This document shows, one piece after another, positions 45,844-53,774 of a DNA stretch of 64,000 nucleotides; position 1 is the first letter of the stretch; the number at the start of each line of letters is the position of its first letter. The stretch is taken from contig CAISOB010000051.1 of assembly GCA_903886975.1 (NCBI GenBank), positions 51,958 through 115,957 of the forward strand. Direction: 5' to 3'. The stretch is from an uncultured beta proteobacterium. GTDB lineage: Bacteria > Pseudomonadota > Gammaproteobacteria > Burkholderiales > Rhodocyclaceae. Made by a program: the position numbers and the translations under genes. The notes beneath the pieces were generated by a model. That model made no database searches and was not told the origin of the DNA. It was given only the letters and a program-made list of their open reading frames with translations.

Positions 45844-46789
45844 GCTCGCGCCCCCAGCCGACGAGACCGGCAATTCCGAGTGGAGCCCAGAGGACGACGG
45901 CCAGCAGCACAAGCCCGAGACCGATCTGCCAGTGCGGCGAAATCTCGACGAAGGCTTCTTCGCAGGACATCAGCAGGACAGCGCCGACGACACCACCCAT
46001 GACGCTGCCGACGCCGCCGATGACGATCATCACCATCAGCGTTCCCGACTGCATCCAGTGCAAGAGGTTGGGGCTCGCGAGTCCGGTCTGATTGACGAGC
46101 AGCGCGCCGGCGAGTCCGGCGAGCGCGCCGCCGATGACGAAACAGACGAGCTTGTAGGAAAAGACCGGGTAGCCGAGCGCTTCCATGCGTGTCTCGTTTT
46201 CGCGGATGCTCTGGATGACGCGGCCGAAGCGCGAGTGCGCGACGCGGTCGAGCGCCATCAGGACGAAGGCGAGCAGCGCGAGGACAACGAAATAGAAAGT
46301 CGTGTCGTCTTTGAGGTCGAAGGCGCCAAAGCTCGAGCGATGCCCGAGCGAGAGTCCATCGTCGCCGCCCCAGGTCTTGAGCGAGACGACCAGATAGAAG
46401 ACCATTTGCGCGAAGGCCAGCGTAATCATGATGAAATAGACGCCGCGCGTGCGCAAGCTAAGGATGCCGATGAAGAGCGCCAGCAGCGCTGCAACGGCGA
46501 TCGCCACTGGCCAGGCATAGGCCGCCGAGACGATGCCGCCCTCGGCGAGGATCGCGACGCAATAGGCGCCGATGCCAAAGTAGGCGGCGTGGCCGAACGA
46601 GACCATGCCGCCGAAACCGATGACGAGGTTCAGGCTGGTCGCCGCGAGCGCGAAGATCAGCATGCGGCTGGCGAGGCTCACGTAAAAGCTCTGGTCGATC
46701 GCCTGCAGCATCCAGGGCAGCCCGACGAGCACCGCGAGAAGCGCGATCGCTGCGATCCTGCGCGGAGTCGATGTGGTGTAGAAGCCCAT
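45836..46789 (-). CDS. livM: Branched-chain amino-acid-type ABC transporter permease LivM
   Basis: 317-residue permease with 8-10 spans and the family segments ATSLNLVIGFGGMVSFGHAA (hydrophobic permease core) and GGVGSVMGGVVGAVLL near the C-terminus. Adjacent to livH (stop and start touch). The presence of an AFFGIGAY-like AYFGIGAY motif is typical. Confidence 0.9.
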   Translation of the reverse strand: MGFYTTSTPRRIAAIALLAVLVGLPWMLQAIDQSFYVSLASRMLIFALAATSLNLVIGFGGMVSFGHAAYFGIGAYCVAILAEGGIVSAAYAWPVAIAVAALLALFIGILSLRTRGVYFIMITLAFAQMVFYLVVSLKTWGGDDGLSLGHRSSFGAFDLKDDTTFYFVVLALLAFVLMALDRVAHSRFGRVIQSIRENETRMEALGYPVFSYKLVCFVIGGALAGLAGALLVNQTGLASPNLLHWMQSGTLMVMIVIGGVGSVMGGVVGAVLLMSCEEAFVEISPHWQIGLGLVLLAVVLWAPLGIAGLVGWGRERE

Positions 46790-47704
46790 TTACGAACGCG
46801 CCGGAAACAGGCCTTCGGGCCGCCAGACGAGGATGGAGGCCATCAGCACGTAGATCAGCACCGAGGCGAGCGCGGGGCCCAGGTTGGAGGCGATTTCCGA
46901 CGACAAGAAGGTGCGCAGCAGCGACGGCAGCGCGGCGCGTCCGAGCGTGTCGACGAGACCGACAAGCAGGCTGCCAACGAGCGCGCCGCGGATCGAACCG
47001 ATGCCGCCGATGACGATGACGACGAAAGCGAGAATCAGGATGCTCTCGCCCATGCCGACCTGGACCGCGAGCAGCGGACCGAGCATCGCGCCGGCCAGCG
47101 CGCAGAGCGCGGCGCCGGCGGCGAAGACGGCGGTAAAGAGCAGGCGCACATTGATGCCGAGCGCCTCGGTCATCTCGCGGTTGGATGCGCCGGCGCGCAC
47201 CCACATGCCGACCCGCGTACGACTCACGAGAAGGTAGAGCAGGCCGGCGACCAGCGCGCCAACGGCGATGATCAGCAAGCGATAAGCCGGATAGAGGAAA
47301 CCGCCGATGCGCACCGGACCTGCGAGTTCCTCGGGGGTGTTGAGGAGGACTGGCTGCGCGCCCCAGATCATGCGCACGACCTCGTTAGCGATCAGAATCA
47401 GCGCGAAGGTCGCGAGCACCTGCGCGAGGTGGTTACGCGCGTACAGCCGGCGCAGCAGCGTCACCTCGACCAGCGCGCCGAGGACAGCTGTGGCCAGCAT
47501 CGCCGTGGCGATCCCGACCATAAAAGAACCGCTGGCCTGCGTCGCCGCCGCGGTCAGATACGCGCCAGCCATGTACAGCGAGCCGTGCGCGAGGTTGATC
47601 ATGTCCATGATGCCGAAGACGAGCGTCAGGCCCGCGGCCAGCAGGAAGAGCATGAGACCGAATTGCAGGCCGTTGAGCGCCTGTTCGAGGATGAGCTGGG
47701 TCAT
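46790..47704 (-). CDS. livH: Branched-chain amino-acid-type ABC transporter permease LivH
   Basis: 304-residue permease. It opens with ALNGLQFGLMLFLLAAGLTL, then FGIMDMINLAHGSLYMAGAY, the LivH hallmark, and GGIGSIRGALVGSLLVG near the end. Forms the channel dimer with LivM. Separated from the binding-protein gene by a ~120-bp repeat-like spacer. Confidence 0.91.
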   Translation of the reverse strand: MTQLILEQALNGLQFGLMLFLLAAGLTLVFGIMDMINLAHGSLYMAGAYLTAAATQASGSFMVGIATAMLATAVLGALVEVTLLRRLYARNHLAQVLATFALILIANEVVRMIWGAQPVLLNTPEELAGPVRIGGFLYPAYRLLIIAVGALVAGLLYLLVSRTRVGMWVRAGASNREMTEALGINVRLLFTAVFAAGAALCALAGAMLGPLLAVQVGMGESILILAFVVIVIGGIGSIRGALVGSLLVGLVDTLGRAALPSLLRTFLSSEIASNLGPALASVLIYVLMASILVWRPEGLFPARS

Positions 47705-47823
47705 TTTTGACGACGCGAATCACCAGGACACCAAGATCACAAGGTTTCACCAAGAACGGCAAAGCGCTTAGCCGGCTTGCTTGGCGCTCTTTGCTGCCCT
47801 GGCGTCGTGGCAGTGGAGTTTGT
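47705..47823 (-). repeat. REP-like intergenic spacer between the binding protein and permease genes
   Basis: Contains inverted segments (GACGACGC near 47709 and GCGTCGT near 47801; GGCAAAGCGC and GGCGCTCTTTGC inside) plus the CACCAGGACACCAAG phrase that occurs as a dispersed spacer motif in many genomes. It probably adjusts the high binding-protein to permease ratio. Confidence 0.4.
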
Positions 47824-49008
47824 TCACTGCATCTTGCACTGTGCGACGTAGGCGTCGGGATGATTGGTGAAGATCGTTCCCATCGTCTTGTTGGTGATCC
47901 GCCCTTGCGCATCCTTGCCGATGACGCGCAGATAGTAGTTCTGGATCGGATTGTGATTGGTGTTGAAGGTGAACTCGCCGCGCACCGACTTGAAGCGCTT
48001 CGCTTCGAGCGCGCGTCTGACCGCCGTCTTGTCGTCGAGCTTGCCTTTGACGTCGCGCACCGCCGCGTTCATCAGCATCGCCGCGTCGTAGCCGAGCGAA
48101 GCATAGAGCGAAGGCAGGCGTCCGTAGTCCTTCTGGAAATCGGCGACAAAGCGCTTGTTCTCGGCGTTGTCGAGGTCGTGCGCCCAGTTCGACGAATTGA
48201 ACATGCCGAGCATCGGCGCGCCGACGGCCTTGATGATGTCTTCGTCGGCGGCAAAGCCCGGCGCGAAGAGCTGCGTGTCGGCCGAGAGTCCGGCGGCGAC
48301 GAACTGCTTCACGAAGTTGATTCCCATGCCGCCGGGAAGGAAGAAGAAGACCGCGTCGGGCTTGAGCGAACGGATCTGCGCGAGTTCGGCGGCGTAGTCG
48401 AGCTGGCCGAGCTTGGTATAGATTTCTTCGCCGATCTTGCCCTTGTAAAAGCGCTTGAAGCCGCTCATCGCATCCGTGCCGCCGGGATAGTTCGGCGCGA
48501 CCAGGACGACGTTCTTGAAGCCCTTGTCCTGGACATATTTGCCGACCGCTTCGTGCAGGCCGTCGTTCTGCGACGCGACGTTGAAGTAGAAGGTGCTGCA
48601 CTCCGCACCGGCGTACTGCGAAGGCCCGGCGTTGGCCGAGATGTAGTAGGTCTGGTTGGCAAAGACCGCCGGCCCGACCGCCAGCATGAGGTTGGAGAAA
48701 ACGATTCCGGTCATGAAATCGACCTTGTCTTTCTTCAGAAATTTCTCGGTCACCTGCTGCGCGACTTCGGGTTTCTGCTGATCGTCGGCGATGATGACTT
48801 CGGCCGGCAGGCCGCCAAGCTTGCCGTTCAAAGTCTTCATCGCCAGATTGAAACCGTCACGGATATCGATGCCGAGACCGGCACCCGGCCCCGAAAGCGT
48901 CGACAGGAAACCGACTTTCACCGTGGTCTTGGCCACCTCCGCGCAGTAGGCGGAAGTTGCGAGCACGAGCAAGGCAGCAGCGGCGATCAGGTGTCTGGCA
49001 GGGCGCAT
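47824..49008 (-). CDS. livK: ABC transporter substrate-binding protein (LivK/type I periplasmic)
   Basis: 394-residue periplasmic protein: signal peptide MRPARHLIAAAALLVLATSA ending near residue 22, then VKVGFLSTLSGPGAGLG, the usual ligand-domain start, and FAPGFAADEDIIKAVG. The family often carries aromatic acids, amides or branched-chain amino acids. The start at 49008 has GGAG upstream and removes seven non-signal residues. It is the first gene of the operon, so expression begins just downstream (on this strand) of the MITE-like element. Confidence 0.88.
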   Translation of the reverse strand: MRPARHLIAAAALLVLATSAYCAEVAKTTVKVGFLSTLSGPGAGLGIDIRDGFNLAMKTLNGKLGGLPAEVIIADDQQKPEVAQQVTEKFLKKDKVDFMTGIVFSNLMLAVGPAVFANQTYYISANAGPSQYAGAECSTFYFNVASQNDGLHEAVGKYVQDKGFKNVVLVAPNYPGGTDAMSGFKRFYKGKIGEEIYTKLGQLDYAAELAQIRSLKPDAVFFFLPGGMGINFVKQFVAAGLSADTQLFAPGFAADEDIIKAVGAPMLGMFNSSNWAHDLDNAENKRFVADFQKDYGRLPSLYASLGYDAAMLMNAAVRDVKGKLDDKTAVRRALEAKRFKSVRGEFTFNTNHNPIQNYYLRVIGKDAQGRITNKTMGTIFTNHPDAYVAQCKMQ

Positions 49009-49061
49009 CGTAATCTCCAGGAAGGGCAAAGCACATGGAATAGATGATGATTGTAGCGTAC

Positions 49062-49332
49062 TAGGAGGTATTCACAATCAGCGGGCGGATCACGTTGTTG
49101 CCAAATGCGCCCGAGACAAGGCGCGAGTCGAAGCCAATGGTTGTTCCATTGGCGAGGCGAGCAACGCCGTATCGGACGCATTTCGCAACAACCCGAAGGG
49201 CAAGCACTGGGCCGGGCCCCGCGCGGCGTTGCCGCTCGCTTGCGTGGAATAACCACGCCGCGCTCCCGGCACCTAGCGCGGCATCCCGGCCCAGTGCTTG
49301 CGTGACCGCCCGATGATCGTGAATACCCCCTA
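49062..49332. mobile_element. MITE-like 271-bp palindromic element
   Basis: The ends are ~32-bp imperfect terminal inverted repeats: TAGGAGGTATTCACAATC at the left and, on the other strand from the right, TAGGGGGTATTCACGATC, each continuing into a GGGCGG-TCACG match. Inside are two large hairpins. One is 49094-49113 with 49173-49192 (18 of 20 matching), containing CCAATGG/CCATTGG. The other is 49201-49216 with 49285-49300 (a perfect 16 bp), containing GCGTGG/CCACGC. No coding capacity. The form fits a non-autonomous transposable element or a paired REP structure. Confidence 0.7.
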
Positions 49333-49411
49333 AACGTCCGCGGCCCTGTCCATTGCCGGTAAAATGGCGGCCAGGCCGTCTCCGACGACAACTTCAAGCA
49401 AAATGCGATCA

Positions 49412-50125
49412 ATGAATACACCCGCTTCCCACCCGCCGGAATTGCCACAGCGCGCAGTCGTTCTGCTCTCCGGCGGCCTCGACTCGGCGACCACGCTGGC
49501 CATCGCCCACGCCGAGGGCTTCGACTGTTATTGTCTTTCAGTGGACTACGGTCAGCGCCATCGCGTCGAACTCGATGCGGCTGCGCGCTTGGCGAAGAAG
49601 CTAGCCGCCCGCGAGCACCGCGTGCTGCGCCTGGCGCTCGGCGAGTTCGGCGGTTCGGCGCTCACCGACCAGACGATAGCCCTGCCGGTCGACGGCGTGC
49701 AGCCAGGAATTCCGGTCACCTACGTGCCGGCGCGCAATACCATCATGCTGTCGCTGGCCTTGGCCTGGGCCGAGGTTCTCGGCAGCCGCGACATTTTCGT
49801 CGGGGTCAACGCGGTCGACTATTCGGGCTATCCGGATTGCCGTCCTGAATACATCGCATCCTTCGAGACTATGGCCAATCTGGCGACAAAAGCCGCTGTC
49901 GAAGGGGCCAGGCTGAGCGTGCATGCCCCTTTGATCGCGCTCTCGAAAGCCGAGATCATCCAGCGCGGCAGCGCACTCGGCGTCGATTACGGCGCCACTG
50001 TTTCGTGCTATCAGGCAGACGCCGCAGGCCGCGCCTGCGGCGTCTGCGACTCATGCCGCCTGCGCCGCGAAGGGTTCGCCGCAGCTGGCATTGCCGACCC
50101 GACGCGCTATTTCGACGCGCCCTAA
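49412..50125 (+). CDS. queC: 7-cyano-7-deazaguanine synthase QueC
   Basis: ATP-dependent ligase making preQ0 from 7-carboxy-7-deazaguanine and ammonia, the step after QueE. The 237-residue protein has the PP-loop [11 protein letters not shown] near residue 20, [28 protein letters not shown], and a C-terminal zinc site [18 protein letters not shown]. An in-frame ATG nine bases upstream (49403) is an alternative start. Confidence 0.94.
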   Translation: MNTPASHPPELPQRAVVLLSGGLDSATTLAIAHAEGFDCYCLSVDYGQRHRVELDAAARLAKKLAAREHRVLRLALGEFGGSALTDQTIALPVDGVQPGIPVTYVPARNTIMLSLALAWAEVLGSRDIFVGVNAVDYSGYPDCRPEYIASFETMANLATKAAVEGARLSVHAPLIALSKAEIIQRGSALGVDYGATVSCYQADAAGRACGVCDSCRLRREGFAAAGIADPTRYFDAP

Positions 50126-50149
50126 TATCGGAAAATCAACTCGCTCACA

Positions 50150-50178
50150 TTGACAGGGTTCTGACCGGTCTCTATAAT
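50150..50178 (+). promoter_or_regulatory. Consensus sigma-70 promoter of the tRNA-Lys genes
   Basis: TTGACA (50150-50155) and TATAAT (50173-50178), spaced exactly 17 bp: both hexamers perfect. The first tRNA starts 20 bp after the -10. Confidence 0.85.
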
Positions 50179-50197
50179 CCGGCGTTCTTGTTTTTCC

Positions 50198-50273
50198 GGG
50201 TCGGTAGCTCAGTTGGTAGAGCAGCGGACTTTTAATCCGTTGGTCGCGAGTTCGAATCTCGCCCGACCTACCA
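50198..50273 (+). tRNA. tRNA-Lys (anticodon TTT)
   Basis: 76-nt cloverleaf. Acceptor GGGTCGG pairs with CCGACCT (one G-U at position 1), D-loop AGCTCAGTTGGTAGAGC, anticodon loop CTTTTAA with TTT at 50231-50233, T-arm GTTCGAATC, encoded CCA. Confidence 0.96.
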
Positions 50274-50312
50274 GGTAATTCAGACTCGGTAGAACAATGG
50301 TTACCACGACGT

Positions 50313-50388
50313 GGGGCGTTAGCTCAGCTGGTAGAGCAGCGGACTCTTAATCCGTAGGTCGACAGTTCGAATCTGTCACGCCCTACCA
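50313..50388 (+). tRNA. tRNA-Lys (anticodon CTT)
   Basis: 76-nt cloverleaf. Acceptor GGGGCGT/ACGCCCT, AGCTCAGCTGGTAGAGC D-arm, anticodon loop CTCTTAA with CTT, T-arm GTTCGAATC and encoded CCA. The second lysine isoacceptor, 39 bp after the first, on the same transcript; the anticodon stem is shared with the TTT copy. Confidence 0.96.
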
Positions 50389-50424
50389 CGTATTCATAAG
50401 AAAAATTAGATGGTTAATAATAAT

Positions 50425-50456
50425 TAAGCCCGGCCCGAAAAGGTTGGGCTTTTTAC
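50425..50456 (+). terminator. Terminator after the tRNA-Lys pair
   Basis: AAGCCC ... GGGCTTTTT hairpin (inner GGCC/GGTT-type pairing around CGAAAA) ending in five T. Confidence 0.75.
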
Positions 50457-50505
50457 TTTCTGCTGTTCACCTAGCCACTTTCCCGCGAACCGACTGGGTC
50501 GAGCG

Positions 50506-51246
50506 TCAAATCGGTTTGGCAAAAAGGCCTATCGTCAGAGCGATGCCGATACCGACGATGGCGATGCGCAGCACCCTTTCATTGACCCGTTGCAGCGCCA
50601 ACGAGCCCATCAGGCCGCCAATGATCGCGCCGATACTCAGTATGATGGCTTCTTTCCAGTGTAGTTCGGGCGATATCACAAACAGGGCTACAGCCGCCAT
50701 ATTGATGATGCCGCCCAGCGCATTCTTTGTCGCACCCGCATTGCGAGTCGGCAGGCCGGCCATCGCCAGTGCCGCCATCATCAGAATTCCGATGCCGCCG
50801 CCGAAGTAGCCGCCGTAAATCGCAATGATGAACTGCGAAGTTGCGGCGCCAACCGGCCCCAAATGAACCTTGGCCACTGACGGCTTGCGCGAAAAACTGC
50901 CCCAGGCGAAGGCCATCGTGGCGAATAGCACGAGCCAGGGTACAAGATGCGAGAACACCGATGATGGCGTGTTGAGCAACAACAATCCGCCCAAGGCGCC
51001 GCCGACGAGGCTGACCACGAACAGCCCCCAGAAAGGCAAGTTCCCTGCCCCGGTAACGAATTTACGCCCGGCCAGGCCGGCTGTTATCTGGGCCGGGAAC
51101 AGGGCAACCGTCGACGTGATGTTTGCCGCCAGCGGCGACATGCCGGCCAAAATGAGCGCGGGCAAGGTAACGAACGAGCCGCCGCCAGCGAGGGAGTTTT
51201 GCAGCCCGGCCCAAAGACCGGCAATAAGAATAAGACCAAGCAGCAT
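50506..51246 (-). CDS. TauE/SafE-family sulfite/anion exporter
   Basis: 246-residue membrane protein with about eight spans in two repeats, starting LLGLILIAGLWAGLQNSLAG with the family's GGGSFVTLPAL motif, and ending FLQRVNER-like ALQRVNERVLRIAIVGIGIA. Members move sulfite, sulfoacetate or other organosulfur anions. A perfect palindrome ~115 bp upstream of its start may be its operator. It lies next to the malonate operon on the opposite strand; whether it serves carboxylate or sulfur metabolism is unknown. Confidence 0.85.
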   Translation of the reverse strand: MLLGLILIAGLWAGLQNSLAGGGSFVTLPALILAGMSPLAANITSTVALFPAQITAGLAGRKFVTGAGNLPFWGLFVVSLVGGALGGLLLLNTPSSVFSHLVPWLVLFATMAFAWGSFSRKPSVAKVHLGPVGAATSQFIIAIYGGYFGGGIGILMMAALAMAGLPTRNAGATKNALGGIINMAAVALFVISPELHWKEAIILSIGAIIGGLMGSLALQRVNERVLRIAIVGIGIALTIGLFAKPI

Positions 51247-51361
51247 AGATTTCCTTGTGAATTGTCAGGTTTGCGCGTTGACGCAAATCGCTATGGCGGG
51301 CGACCCGTACGGTTGCTACCGCACGACGAACCGGATTAACTCGGTGGCTTACGCGTGCAAT

Positions 51362-51382
51362 GCGATTGAGTCACTCAATTGC
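51362..51382. promoter_or_regulatory. Palindromic operator-like site upstream of the TauE/SafE gene
   Basis: ATTGAGT-C-ACTCAAT (51365-51379) is a perfect 7-1-7 palindrome, extended by GC/GC at both ends. It lies in the non-coding ~190 bp before the exporter start. Confidence 0.5.
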
Positions 51383-51436
51383 GGCAAAAATCAACAGTCA
51401 ATTGAGAACTATTGCGCAGCAAAGAATCGACAAAGA

Positions 51437-51625
51437 TCACTCGCAATCTTCCTGCTTGGCCATATCTTTCCGATCGGCCTCAAGCACCTCGACCTCAAGC
51501 GCTTGCCCTTGCGTTTCTGACAAGCCATGACTGCCGTCGCAGTAATCGCGACGGCCACAGGCGCAGCGACCGATATCTTCTGATTTCTGTTGAACTCTCA
51601 TGCATGGCCCGAACAGGATGATCAT
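51437..51625 (-). CDS. Small CDGSH-type iron-sulfur protein
   Basis: 62-residue protein whose core KSEDIGRCACGRRDYCDGSH contains the three cysteines and one histidine (C-x-C-x6-C-x3-H) that bind a 2Fe-2S cluster in CDGSH/mitoNEET proteins. The spacing C-A-C ... C-D-G-S-H is shorter by a few residues than usual. The C-terminal ~35 residues are acidic. The start is uncertain: 51643 and 51598 are alternatives. Function likely redox or iron-sulfur related. Downstream of it on the same strand is the TauE/SafE gene. Confidence 0.6.
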   Translation of the reverse strand: MIILFGPCMRVQQKSEDIGRCACGRRDYCDGSHGLSETQGQALEVEVLEADRKDMAKQEDCE

Positions 51626-51643
51626 GCCTCGACCCATTCTCAT

Positions 51644-52056
51644 CCGGGCGATGGCTCATGGCATCGTCAAATCGACACGAGCAGGAGGGAGAATGCCGAA
51701 AGAGAAAGTGTATCATCAAGTCCGCAGCCCTTCACCACCATCGCCGTAGCCGTAGCACACTTTTCTCGGGGATGTTCAACAGGATTCGCGCCGGCAACGC
51801 CGCGCCGGCCTCGCCCGCGATAATCGGTTCGCCTTGGCAGGGCATCCAGCCGAATTGATCGTTACTCTGACGCTAACGATCCGCCGCCTCCCGTCATTGA
51901 AACGCCTTGGGCCGGTCCGTACGATTTGCCGTCAATTGGCGCAGTTGCAAAGACCAAAGAGGAAGTCCGGTGGGGATCCGGCACAAGACCTAAACGTCTT
52001 AAACGCGGGCCACGGCCTTCCTGGAATAAAAATTCTAAGTGCTCCAGGAGAGGTAT
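51644..52056. other. Upstream region of the malonate operon
   Basis: About 410 bp without a convincing gene. It holds the inverted repeat described separately at 51857-51881 and an AT-rich segment (AATAAAAATTCTAAG, ~52026-52040) just before the madB ribosome site CAGGAGAGG. The operon's promoter should lie here, but no clear sigma-70 hexamer pair stands out. Confidence 0.5.
51857..51881. promoter_or_regulatory. Inverted repeat upstream of madB, candidate operator
   Basis: GATCGTTA (51857-51864) and TAACGATC (51874-51881) are perfect inverted 8-mers around a 9-bp spacer. Position ~175 bp before madB suits an activator such as the LysR protein encoded at the end of the operon. Confidence 0.5.
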
Positions 52057-53229
52057 ATGTTCGAACAGATCACGCCCTTTTTGCAGGCATTGCTCGACCA
52101 GACCGGCGTCGTGCACTTCACGGTGGGCAATTTCGTGATGTGCATGGTCGGCGCCACGATGGTCTATCTTGCGATCGTCAAACACTACGAGCCCTTGTTG
52201 CTGATCGGCATCGGCTTTGCCTGCATCGTGGCGAACGTGCCCGGCCCGCCTGACAACGTACCGGGCGGGCACGCCATTTCGGCGCTGCTTTACGCGGTCA
52301 AGGATGGCGGACTCTTTCATTATGCCTACCAGGGCGTCGCCAAACTGATCATTCCGCCGCTGATCTTCCTCGGCGTCGGCGCGATGACCGATTTCGGCCC
52401 GATGATCGCCAACCCGAAGCTGGTCATCCTCGGCGCCGGCGCGCACCTTGGCATCTTCGTCGCCTTGATCCTCGCCAAGCTGCTTGGTTTCTCGATCTCC
52501 GAGGCCGGCGCGATCGGCATCATTGGCGGCGCCGACGGGCCGATGGCGATTTTCGTCACGATGAAGCTGGCGCCGCATTTGCTCGGCCCGATCTCGGTCG
52601 CCGCCTATTCGTACATGGCGCTGATGCCGATGATTCAGCCGCCGGTGATGCGCGCGCTGACGACCAAGGCCGAGCGCCAGATCAGCATGGCGCAGTCGCG
52701 CACGGTCGGCAAAGGCGAGAAGATCGCTTTCCCGATCATCATCGCGATGCTCGTCAATCTGTTCTTTCCGCCGGTCGCACCGCTGATCACGATGCTGATG
52801 CTCGGCAATCTGCTCAAGGAATGCGGCGTCACCGATCGCCTGTACAGGACGGCGGCCGGCGGCCTGATGAACGTGATCATCATCATCCTCACCGTGGCGA
52901 TCGGTTCGACCATGGCGGCCGACCAGTTCCTCACCTGGCAGACGCTGGAAATCATCGTTCTCGGACTGCTCGCCTTCCTGTTCGGAACGGGTTCGGGCGT
53001 GGTGACCGCCAAGATCATGAATCTCTTCCTGAAGGTCAAGATCAATCCGCTGATCGGTTCGGCCGGAATTGCCTCGGTTCCGATCGCGGCGCGCGTCTCG
53101 CACATCGTCGCCGAACAGGAGAACCCGAATAACCTGCTGATCTACCACGCGATGGGGCCGAATCTGGCCGGGGTCTTCGGCACGGCAATATCGGGGGGCA
53201 TCATGCTGGCGCTGCTCGGAGCCGGCTAA
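52057..53229 (+). CDS. madB: Malonate decarboxylase Na+-pump subunit MadB
   Basis: 390-residue integral membrane protein of the OadB/GcdB/MadB family. It decarboxylates carboxybiotin on MadF and exports Na+, conserving the free energy of malonate decarboxylation. The hallmark GGADGPMAIF near residue 157 holds the Asp that couples Na+ and proton movement. A second conserved stretch is PLIGSAGIASVPIAARVSH near residue 330, with NLLIYHAMGPN nearby. About nine spans. Start at 52057 follows CAGGAGAGG. It is the first gene of the mad operon and would fix the chemistry as sodium-dependent rather than the soluble mdc type. Confidence 0.93.
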   Translation: MFEQITPFLQALLDQTGVVHFTVGNFVMCMVGATMVYLAIVKHYEPLLLIGIGFACIVANVPGPPDNVPGGHAISALLYAVKDGGLFHYAYQGVAKLIIPPLIFLGVGAMTDFGPMIANPKLVILGAGAHLGIFVALILAKLLGFSISEAGAIGIIGGADGPMAIFVTMKLAPHLLGPISVAAYSYMALMPMIQPPVMRALTTKAERQISMAQSRTVGKGEKIAFPIIIAMLVNLFFPPVAPLITMLMLGNLLKECGVTDRLYRTAAGGLMNVIIIILTVAIGSTMAADQFLTWQTLEIIVLGLLAFLFGTGSGVVTAKIMNLFLKVKINPLIGSAGIASVPIAARVSHIVAEQENPNNLLIYHAMGPNLAGVFGTAISGGIMLALLGAG

Positions 53230-53300
53230 AAGCAGCCCGGCGAAGCAAGAATTGCGGATGCGGGATCATCACTTCAGGGCTTAGCGCCCAGAACAACAAG

Positions 53301-53314
53301 CCGGAAATTTCCGG
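53301..53314 (+). promoter_or_regulatory. Palindrome at the madF ribosome binding site
   Basis: CCGGAAATTTCCGG is a perfect 14-bp palindrome directly touching the GGGGGAGA ribosome site of madF. A GGGC TTAGC GCCC hairpin lies ~15 bp upstream. These could mark an mRNA processing or translation-control point separating madB from the soluble subunits. Confidence 0.4.
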
Positions 53315-53324
53315 GGGAGAAATC

Positions 53325-53702
53325 ATGGAAAAGAAATTCAGGATCACCGTTGAAAATACGGTCTATACGGTCACTGTCGAGGATCTCGGTCTGACCGCCG
53401 AAGCAGCCGCGGCCAGCCCGGCCCCGCAGATCGTCGCAGTGGCGCCGGCGCCCGCACCAGCGCCCGTTGCCGTCGTTGCCGATAACGCCCCGCGCCAGGT
53501 CACCTGCCGGCTGGGCGGCGTCATCCAGTCGATCGAAGTGACGGTCGGCCAGATGGTCAATACCGGCGACAAGGTGATGATCGTCGAAGCGATGAAGATG
53601 AAGACGCCAATGATCGCCACCTGCTCCGGCAAGGTTCTCAGCATCGTCGTCACGGTCGGCGAGAAGGTCGAGACCGGCCAGGTTCTACTGACCATCGGCT
53701 GA
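53325..53702 (+). CDS. madF: Malonate decarboxylase biotin carrier protein MadF
   Basis: 125-residue biotin carrier. Residues 1-~25 are a beta segment (MEKKFRITVENTVYTVTVED), ~26-55 an Ala/Pro linker (APAPAPAPVAVV), and ~58-125 a biotinyl domain with the target lysine in VEAMKMKT near residue 91. Biotin receives the malonate carboxyl group from MadC/D and delivers it to MadB. The layout mirrors the C-terminal part of oxaloacetate decarboxylase alpha subunits and glutaconyl-CoA decarboxylase gamma. Confidence 0.93.
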   Translation: MEKKFRITVENTVYTVTVEDLGLTAEAAAASPAPQIVAVAPAPAPAPVAVVADNAPRQVTCRLGGVIQSIEVTVGQMVNTGDKVMIVEAMKMKTPMIATCSGKVLSIVVTVGEKVETGQVLLTIG

Positions 53703-53774
53703 TAAAAAGGGCAGCCGGAAGGTCACGCCGATACGGCGTGACTGCGGCCAAGTCAACACGGAGGCGACGCGGAT

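Noticed and set aside
45785..47710. 641-codon plus-strand open frame across livG, livM and livH
   Set aside because: Extremely rich in Asp, Glu, Arg and His with no hydrophobic core; it is the complement of membrane permease genes.
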